A stretch of 64,000 nt of DNA from Meridianimarinicoccus roseus (lineage in GTDB: Bacteria > Pseudomonadota > Alphaproteobacteria > Rhodobacterales > Rhodobacteraceae). The stretch is taken from positions 31,196-95,195 of the forward strand of contig NZ_QGKU01000021.1 in the NCBI RefSeq assembly GCF_003172915.1, in the 5' to 3' direction. The translations under genes were made by a program, and so were the position numbers. Numbering within the stretch: the first letter of the stretch is position 1; every line of letters starts with the position of its first letter. Under the pieces are notes generated by a model. It saw only the letters and a program-made list of their open reading frames with translations, was not told the DNA's origin and searched no databases. This document shows, in pieces, positions 55,821 to 64,000 of this stretch.

Positions 55821-56795
55821 ATGGCGCATATCCGGTGGGGCATTCTGGGCGCGGCGAAATTCGCCGCGCAGCACATGGGTCCAGCCCTGCATGCGGCCGA
55901 AGGTGGCAGCCTTGCGGCGCTTGCCACCCGTGATCCTGGCAAGGCGGACCCGTTCCGCGCCATCGCGCCAGACCTGGCGGTGCACTCAGATTATGACGCG
56001 TTGCTGAACGATCCCGCAATCGACGCGGTCTATATCCCGCTTCCGAACTCGATGCACGTGGACTGGACGCTAAAGGCCCTGCAGGCAGGTAAGCACGTTC
56101 TGACCGAAAAGCCCGTCGCCATGAAGGCCGACGAGATCGACAGCCTGATCGCTGCGCGGGACGCCGCGGGCAAGCTGGCCGCCGAAGCCTACATGATCGT
56201 GTTCCATCCCCAGTGGCAGCATACCCGCGATCTGGTGTTCTCCGGCCAGATTGGGCAGTTGCGCCATGTGGAGGGGATGTTCTGCTTCAACAACGCGGAC
56301 GAGCCGGGAAACATCCGCAACCAGGCCGATCTGGGCGGCGGCGCGATGCGCGACATCGGTGTCTACGTGATAGGATCGACGCGCTTCGTCGCGGGGTGCG
56401 AGCCACAGCAGGTGTCGGCCCGCATCCGCTGGGAAAGCGGATTCGACGTTTTCACCGACATCTCCGCAAGGTTCCCCGGCTTTACCTACTCGGCCTGCGT
56501 GTCAACTCGGCTCAACCCCTACCAGACCATGACGTTCCACGGCGATGCCGGGTCGGTCCAACTTACGGCGCCTTTCAACGGCCCGGTGTTCGGCGATGCG
56601 GCGGTTATCCTGCGCCGTGCTGGTCAGCCCGACAGCGTCGCGCGATTCAACGGGGCACGGCAGTACGATCTGCAGGTCGCGGCCTTCAATCGCTCCGCGT
56701 TGACCGGGGCGGCCTATCCCTGCCCGCTCGAATTCTCGCGCGGTACGCAGGCAATGATGGATGCCGCTTTCGCCGATGCCGTCGCACTGGACTAG
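55821..56795 (+). CDS. Gfo/Idh/MocA-family oxidoreductase
   Basis: A 324-residue NAD(P)-dependent dehydrogenase with Rossmann start IRWGILGAAKFAAQHMGPAL, the conserved EKPVAMKADEID (Lys of the EKP motif) and a C-terminal beta sheet. Usual substrates are sugars, inositols or biliverdin-type molecules; not specified here. The start at 55821 gives the Rossmann fold at the N-terminus. Stop overlaps the agmatinase gene, which ends convergent by 4 bases. Confidence 0.93.
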   Translation: MAHIRWGILGAAKFAAQHMGPALHAAEGGSLAALATRDPGKADPFRAIAPDLAVHSDYDALLNDPAIDAVYIPLPNSMHVDWTLKALQAGKHVLTEKPVAMKADEIDSLIAARDAAGKLAAEAYMIVFHPQWQHTRDLVFSGQIGQLRHVEGMFCFNNADEPGNIRNQADLGGGAMRDIGVYVIGSTRFVAGCEPQQVSARIRWESGFDVFTDISARFPGFTYSACVSTRLNPYQTMTFHGDAGSVQLTAPFNGPVFGDAAVILRRAGQPDSVARFNGARQYDLQVAAFNRSALTGAAYPCPLEFSRGTQAMMDAAFADAVALD

Positions 56796-57661
56796 GCCGC
56801 CGGGCGCGGACCGGCCAGCGCCATCAGCGCATAGGTGACCTGCGCGGCGGTGAAATCCGACACTGCGTCGCCGTCGTGAGGGGCCAGTTCCACCACGTCG
56901 CAACCGACCATACGGCGCCCCTCAAGGGCGTGCTCGACAAGGTGGATCGCCTGCCAGAAGCCCAGACCGCCGGGCACCGGCGTGCCGGTCGCGGGCATCA
57001 CCGACGGGTCCAGCCCGTCAACATCGAAGCTGACATAGACGTCCTCGGGAAAGTCGGAGGGCAGATCGACAGCATGCAGGCCGCGAGTGGCCAGTTCCTC
57101 GGCATCGACATGGAACACCGACAGCGAGCGGCGCAGTTCCGCCTCCTGCATGCACAGCGCACGAACTCCGAACTGCGCGATGGGCAGCCCCTCCTCCTCG
57201 GCCAGAAGCTGCATCACCGAGGCATGGGAATGCCGTTCGTTCTGGTAGGCCCGGCGCAGGTCGGCATGCGCGTCGATCTGCACGATTCCGACCGGGCGCC
57301 CCAGCCCAGCCACCACGCCGCGCACAGCGCCATAGCTCAGCGAATGCTCGCCTCCCAGCACGACGGGGATGCGCCCGGCCGCAACCGCAGCACCGGTGCG
57401 CGCCGCTATCCGCTCCATAACGCCGGACAGCGGACCGTCGCACTCCAAAGCCGCTTCGGTCACGATGCCCTGCGCACAGGGTTCTGTGCCGCGCCATAGC
57501 CGCTCCAGTTCGACGCTGGCCGCCAGCAGCGCTGCGGGACCGCGCCCCGTTCCCGCGCCGTAACTGACCGTACGCTCCAGCGGCACCGGGATCACGCGGA
57601 ACCTGGCCTGCGCCGGGTCGGCCTCGGCCGTGCTCAACTCGCCATCGAGGAAAGGGATCAT
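56792..57661 (-). CDS. speB: Agmatinase (SpeB)
   Basis: A 289-residue ureohydrolase that splits agmatine into putrescine and urea. Di-manganese motifs GGEHSLSY, QIDAHADLR and SFDVDGLDPS are complete; E in the CDVVELAPHDGDAVSDFTA stretch and the final TAAQVTYALMAL agree with agmatinase over arginase. Context decides: it is beside arginine decarboxylase and the carboxyspermidine genes. It precedes nspC by an 8-bp gap on the same strand order (nspC upstream). Confidence 0.93.
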   Translation of the reverse strand: MIPFLDGELSTAEADPAQARFRVIPVPLERTVSYGAGTGRGPAALLAASVELERLWRGTEPCAQGIVTEAALECDGPLSGVMERIAARTGAAVAAGRIPVVLGGEHSLSYGAVRGVVAGLGRPVGIVQIDAHADLRRAYQNERHSHASVMQLLAEEEGLPIAQFGVRALCMQEAELRRSLSVFHVDAEELATRGLHAVDLPSDFPEDVYVSFDVDGLDPSVMPATGTPVPGGLGFWQAIHLVEHALEGRRMVGCDVVELAPHDGDAVSDFTAAQVTYALMALAGPRPAA

Positions 57662-57669
57662 GGGCGCCT

Positions 57670-58857
57670 CTAAAGCCGGTTCAGGAAATCGTCATAGCCG
57701 AACTGGCGCACGATCCGCAGATCGTCGGTGCGGCTGTCCCAGACGGCGATCGCGGGCAGCGGAACACCGTTGAACGTGTTGGTCTTGACCATCGAATAGT
57801 GCGCCTGATCGAGGAAGGCAAAGCGGTCGCCGACCGCCCAGCCGCCCGCCGGACGGAAATCGCCGATCACGTCGCCGGCAAGGCAGGACGGCCCCCCGAT
57901 GCGGATCTCCGGGCCTTCGCCCTCCGGCAACTCACCCAGAAGATCGGGACGGTAGGGCGCCTCGATCACGTCGGGCATGTGGCAGGTCGCACTGATGTCG
58001 CTGATCGCCAGCGGCATCCCGTTCTCGGCAATGTCCAGCACCTCGCCAACAAGGATACCGGCCTGTAGCGCTACCGCCTCCCCCGGTTCAAGATACACCT
58101 CGACCCCGTAAGTCGTGCGGATCTGCCGGATCAGCGCCACCAGCCCGTCGCGGTCGTAGTCGCCGCGCGTGATGTGGTGCCCGCCGCCAAGGTTCAGCCA
58201 GCGTAGGCCGTGCAGCCATGGACCGATCACGGGTTCGACGGCCTCCCAGGTGCGTTTCAGAGGCTCGAAGCCCTGCTCGCACAAGGTGTGCATGTGCAGC
58301 CCGTCGATGCCCGCGATGTCCTGCGGGCAGACATGCGAAACCGGCGCACCGAGACGCGAACAGGGCGCGGCGGGGTCATATTTCTCGTTCCACCCCTCGG
58401 AATGCTCCGGATTGATCCGAAGCCCGATCTCGACCTGCGTGCCGGACGCCCGCGCCCCATCGACCATATGGCGAAACCGGGCAAGCTGGCTGACGGAGTT
58501 CAAGATAACGTGGTCGGACAGGCGCAGCACCTCGTCCAACTCGTCCGCCTTGAACCCTGCGTTGAAGGTGGCGACATGGCCGCCGAACCTCTCGCGGCCC
58601 AGCCGCGCCTCGTGAATGCCCGACGCCGCTGTGCCCGAAAGATGCGCCATCACTACAGGCGCGAGCGTGGGCATGGAAAACGCCTTGAGAGCAAGGAACA
58701 CATGCGCCCCCGACCGCGCCGCCACATCGGCGAGGATCGCGCAATTGCGATCGATCTGCGCCGCGTCCACCACGAAACAGGGGGATGGGACGCGCGACAG
58801 GTCGAAACGGGCGAACCGCGCACGGCTGTCAGCGGCAATATCGATCGGGTCCGTCAT
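57670..58857 (-). CDS. nspC: Carboxynorspermidine decarboxylase (NspC)
   Basis: A 395-residue PLP enzyme of the alanine racemase-type fold (group IV decarboxylases). The start region SRVPSPCFVVDAAQIDRNCA and PLP lysine in FLALKAFSM are visible, and CHMPDVIEAPYRP, GGPSCLAGDVIG near the C-terminus match the decarboxylase (CLAGD). It removes CO2 from carboxy(nor)spermidine to give spermidine or norspermidine. Adjacent to the dehydrogenase partner and to speA and speB. Confidence 0.95.
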   Translation of the reverse strand: MTDPIDIAADSRARFARFDLSRVPSPCFVVDAAQIDRNCAILADVAARSGAHVFLALKAFSMPTLAPVVMAHLSGTAASGIHEARLGRERFGGHVATFNAGFKADELDEVLRLSDHVILNSVSQLARFRHMVDGARASGTQVEIGLRINPEHSEGWNEKYDPAAPCSRLGAPVSHVCPQDIAGIDGLHMHTLCEQGFEPLKRTWEAVEPVIGPWLHGLRWLNLGGGHHITRGDYDRDGLVALIRQIRTTYGVEVYLEPGEAVALQAGILVGEVLDIAENGMPLAISDISATCHMPDVIEAPYRPDLLGELPEGEGPEIRIGGPSCLAGDVIGDFRPAGGWAVGDRFAFLDQAHYSMVKTNTFNGVPLPAIAVWDSRTDDLRIVRQFGYDDFLNRL

Positions 58858-58938
58858 GCTGTCCCCACCACCGGGCCGGAGCGCCGAAGGCCGCGACCGG
58901 GCGCGGCGGGGCTCGATGCCCCGGCGCGCCCGGCCCGC

Positions 58939-60153
58939 TCAGAACGATACCGGCGCATCAAGCTCGTGAACTTCCCAAGGCAGGCCCTGCGTGTTCAGCA
59001 TATCCATGAACGGGTCGGGATCGAGCTGCTCCATGTTCCACACGCCCGGCGCGGACCAATGCCCGCCCAGCAGCATCGCCGCACCGATCATCGCCGGCAC
59101 TCCGGTGGTGTAGGCCACCGCCTGGCTGCCGACCTCGGCATAGCATGCCTCGTGATCGCAGATGTTGTAGATGTAGTAGGTCTTCTCGCCGCTGCCGTCC
59201 TTCGCGGGGCCGGTCGCGATATCGCCAATGCAGGTCTTGCCCTTGGTCAGCGCACCAAGATCGCCCGGATCGGGCAGAACAGTCTTGAGGAATTGCAGCG
59301 GAATGATCTCCACGCCATCATGCACCACTGGCGTGATCGAGGTCATACCGACATTCTGCAACACTGTGACGTGGTTTATGTAGGCATCCCCGAAAGTCAT
59401 CCAGAACCGGGCGCGCTCGATCTCGGGGAAATGGGTGCTAAGGCTTTCCAGTTCCTCGTGATACATGAGGTACATATTCTTGGGCCCCACGCCGGGGAAA
59501 TCGAAGCTGACCTTGTGGCTCATTGCCGGGGTCACCACCCAGTCGCCGTTCTCCCAGTGCTTGGCATCCGCGGTCACTTCGCGGATGTTGATCTCCGGGT
59601 TGAAGTTGGTGGCGAAGGGCTTGCCGTTGTCGCCGCCGTTGCAATCCAGCACATCGAGCCGCCGGATACCTTCCAACTTGTGCTTGCGCAGCCAGGTCGC
59701 GAAGACACTGGTCACACCCGGGTCGAACCCGGACCCCAGGATCGCGGTCAGCCCCGCCGCCTTGAAGCGGTCCTGGTACGCCCATTGCCAATGATACTCG
59801 AACTTCGCCTCGTCCTCGGGCTCGTAGTTGGCCGTGTCAAGATAGTGCACCCCTGCCTCGAGGCAGGCATCCATCAGCTTCAGGTCCTGGTAGGGCAGCG
59901 CGAGGTTCACCACCAGTTCGGCGCCCGTCTCGCGGATAAGCGCCACGGTCGCCGCCACGTCCATCGCGTCAAGTCCACGTGTCGCGACCTCCACCCCGGT
60001 GCGCTGCTTGACGCTCGCCGCGATATCGTCGCATTTCGACTTCGTGCGGCTGGCCAGCGTGATCGTCCCGAAGATCTCCGGGTTCATCGCCATCTTGTGG
60101 ACGGCGACCGAACTGACGCCGCCCGCGCCCACCACCAGAACATTCCCTGCCAT
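58939..60153 (-). CDS. Carboxynorspermidine/carboxyspermidine synthase (dehydrogenase)
   Basis: A 404-residue saccharopine-dehydrogenase-like enzyme that condenses putrescine or diaminopropane with aspartate semialdehyde and reduces the imine with NADPH. The Rossmann motif NVLVVGAGGVSSVAVHKMAM is at the start, with GSGFDPGVTSVFATW and ATNFNPEINIREVT later, typical of this branch. Start 60153 (MAGNVLVVGAG) is the family N-terminus; the frame upstream is a shadow. Works with NspC. Confidence 0.95.
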   Translation of the reverse strand: MAGNVLVVGAGGVSSVAVHKMAMNPEIFGTITLASRTKSKCDDIAASVKQRTGVEVATRGLDAMDVAATVALIRETGAELVVNLALPYQDLKLMDACLEAGVHYLDTANYEPEDEAKFEYHWQWAYQDRFKAAGLTAILGSGFDPGVTSVFATWLRKHKLEGIRRLDVLDCNGGDNGKPFATNFNPEINIREVTADAKHWENGDWVVTPAMSHKVSFDFPGVGPKNMYLMYHEELESLSTHFPEIERARFWMTFGDAYINHVTVLQNVGMTSITPVVHDGVEIIPLQFLKTVLPDPGDLGALTKGKTCIGDIATGPAKDGSGEKTYYIYNICDHEACYAEVGSQAVAYTTGVPAMIGAAMLLGGHWSAPGVWNMEQLDPDPFMDMLNTQGLPWEVHELDAPVSF

Positions 60154-60179
60154 GTCAGTCTCCCGTGTCGCTGAGGGGG

Positions 60180-62051
<1,872 letters not shown>

Positions 62052-62496
62052 ATTCCCGTGTCCGTTCGCTGCAGCGCCAAATTGAAGGCAGGCGTCTATC
62101 CTGCCAGTCCGGCCTATACAAGCGGCCCGGCGGTGTCACGGGGCTAACCGGATTGTGAACCGCTAAACGCCGAATTTGACAGTGATGCGACAGCGCCGCT
62201 CCGGCTCCGCGGAGTGTGACACAGCGTTTTGCGACCGGGAGCGGTCGACCCAATTTTCTCGGGCTTTTTTCTCTGATCTGGGAAGCATGGCTGGGGTGGT
62301 ATGATTCTTTTCTAAGCATCTGACATTAAAGTAATTTATGGCAAATCGCAGTATATGGTGTCAACTCTCGATCTCGGGAAATCAGGTCTTGTGCCCCTGC
62401 ATGTAATCCAAGCAGTCATTGCGATAGGCTCGCCATATGAACACGTACGGAGCGCTCAAGCTACGCCGGAGTGGCGTGCGAACTGGGATCGTAGCC
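62052..62496. other. Region upstream of speA, no gene seen
   Basis: AT-richer towards 62270-62370. Contains a possible weak hairpin CGACCG-GGAG-CGGTCG near 62236-62251 before a T-run at 62267-62272, but nothing that I can call a gene. It should hold the speA promoter. Confidence 0.5.
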
Positions 62497-62615
62497 ATGC
62501 TCTGGGTCGACCGGTTCAACACCGAGCGCCTGTTGGAATCGATCGGATGTATCCGGTCGGTTGAGGCCGATACCAGTATCTCGATCAGGTGCAGCCGATG
62601 GCTGAGGCCGCATGA
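62497..62615 (+). pseudogene. Remnant of an IS3-family transposase C-terminus
   Basis: Frame 62497-62571 reads MLWVDRFNTERLLESIGCIR and then SVEAD, which resembles the conserved end of IS3 OrfB (WVDWFNxxRLLEPIGxIPPAEAE). One base is missing at 62569-62573; in the shifted frame the end continues YQYLDQVQPMAEAA and stops at 62613-62615. No start, catalytic DDE or upstream transposase sequence is present. A hairpin-like inverted repeat follows at 62646-62664. A decayed IS fragment, not functional. Confidence 0.8.
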
Positions 62616-62672
62616 TCCGCTGCACGAAATGCTCTTCGAGCAAGGCGGGGCCGTTCAGTGGCCCCAAGTTCC

Positions 62673-63295
<623 letters not shown>

Positions 63296-63296
<1 letters not shown>

Positions 63297-64000
63297 CAGG
63301 CTTCCTCCCGCTTGCGCGTCGTGCGCTGTTCGATCCGTTTCTCGTGGTCGCCCTGCACGATCCGGTGCACGTAGATGCCGGGCAGGTGGATGGCGTCGGG
63401 GTCGAGCGCGCCGCGCGGCACGATTTCCTCGACCTCGGCAACGCAGACCTTGCCGCACATCGCGGCGGGCGGGTTGAAGTTGCGCGCGGTCTTGCGGAAG
63501 ACGAGGTTGCCGGTGTCGTCTGCCTTCCACGCCTTCACGATGCTCAGGTCCGCGAAGATGCCGCGCTCGAGGATGAAATCCTCGCCGTCGAACTGCTTCA
63601 CTTCTTTGCCCTCGGCGATCATCGTGCCGACGCCGGTCTTGGTGTAGAAGCCCGGGATGCCGCAGCCGCCCGCGCGCATGCGTTCGGCGAGCGTGCCCTG
63701 CGGATTGAATTCTAGCTCCAGCTCGCCCGACAGGTACTGGCGCATGAATTCCGCGTTCTCGCCGACATAGGACGACATCATCTTCTTGATCTGGCGGGTG
63801 GCCAGCAGCTTGCCGAGCCCGAAGTCATCGACGCCCGCGTTGTTCGAGGCGACGGTCAGGTCCTTGACGCCGCTTTCGACAATGGCGTCGATCAGAAGCT
63901 CAGGAATGCCGCAAAGACCAAAGCCCCCCGCCGCGATGAGCATCCCGTCCGACAAAAGCCCGTCAAGAGCCTCCGACGCGCTGCCGTACACCTTTTTCAT
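63296..64000 (-). CDS. scoA: 3-oxoacid CoA-transferase subunit A
   Basis: A 234-residue subunit, partner of scoB, in ketone body/acetoacetate and poly-hydroxybutyrate use. The whole gene is inside the window, since the ATG is at 64000, the last base. Visible: [20 protein letters not shown] (the glycine-rich CoA loop) and the [15 protein letters not shown] motif. The C-terminus is highly charged ([15 protein letters not shown]). Confidence 0.96.

Noticed and set aside
62236..62275. Hairpin CGACCG-GGAG-CGGTCG followed by a T-run, as terminator of a small RNA
   Set aside because: About 15 bases separate the stem from the T-run and there is no upstream promoter that I can see; too weak to call.

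Overview
The window is high-GC (roughly 63-66 % by eye) alphaproteobacterial chromosome, most likely from the Rhodobacterales (Roseobacter/Rhodobacter group). The evidence is a C4-pathway 5-aminolevulinate synthase with the Rhodobacter-type length, a propionyl-CoA regulator of the PccR/ScfR family beside pccB, a short 445-residue prolyl-tRNA synthetase, an HdaA-like DnaA homologue, DUF1194 and DUF6476 proteins, a VPLPA-CTERM protein and an RpoH of the alphaproteobacterial type. About 60 protein genes and four tRNA genes are supported; nearly all are core or housekeeping genes. No prophage, CRISPR array or intact insertion sequence was seen. Accessory signals are small: an 842-bp odd-composition spacer with twelve copies of an 8-bp repeat (413-1254), an isolated nuclease-fold-like gene between proS and the lol genes (18682-19275), a lower-GC surface-protein gene (40773-41330) and a decayed IS3-family transposase tail (62497-62615).

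Layout. 1-6730: the end of a DsbA-like gene, then ispG, rodZ-like and hemA on the minus strand and an M20 peptidase on the plus strand. 6786-7587: tRNA-Asp x2 and tRNA-Val x2. 7696-13297: an FtsX-type ABC operon with a small exported CxxC protein, a PhoA-type alkaline phosphatase with a possible Pho box, and an AhpD-like/TetR pair with two palindromic operators. 13439-16487: two related monohaem cytochromes flanking an uncharacterised Cys-His-Asp protein, a DUF302 protein and a DUF1194 protein. 16610-20693: lolD, lolC/E, an orphan gene and proS. 20845-27246: AI-2E permease, hdaA, ppk, ppx, then djlA-like on the other strand. 27454-38302: the propionyl-CoA module (mcm, pccA, two unknown small genes, a RidA protein, pccB) with the PccR regulator and an MFS exporter. 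38322-49905: YdcH-like protein, DMT transporter, yebC, VPLPA-CTERM protein, SLC13 transporter, YmdB phosphoesterase, 5-formyl-THF cyclo-ligase, mgtE, guanine deaminase, xseA. 50040-55744: purD, a DUF3302/HlyD pair, DUF6476, RluA-type pseudouridine synthase, rpoH. 55821-64000: an oxidoreductase, then agmatinase, carboxynorspermidine decarboxylase, carboxynorspermidine synthase and arginine decarboxylase, ending with scoB and scoA.

How they work together. The clearest pathways are propionyl-CoA to succinyl-CoA (PccA/PccB biotin carboxylase, then B12 methylmalonyl-CoA mutase), probably controlled by PccR at two TTTGCAAA-like sites in front of pccB, and a complete arginine to agmatine to putrescine to carboxyspermidine to spermidine route in four adjacent genes. 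Polyphosphate synthesis and breakdown (ppk, ppx) are in one operon. Many neighbours overlap by 1-8 bases (ATGA, GTGA, TGATG), which points to translational coupling. Two genes (hemA, alkaline phosphatase) appear to start at TTG with well-placed ribosome binding sites.

No convincing new multi-gene system was found. The items most worth a second look are the orphan Cys-His-Asp protein, the orphan PD-(D/E)XK-like gene, the unknown genes inside the pcc operon, the secreted CxxC partner of the FtsX-type transporter and the operator arrangements.
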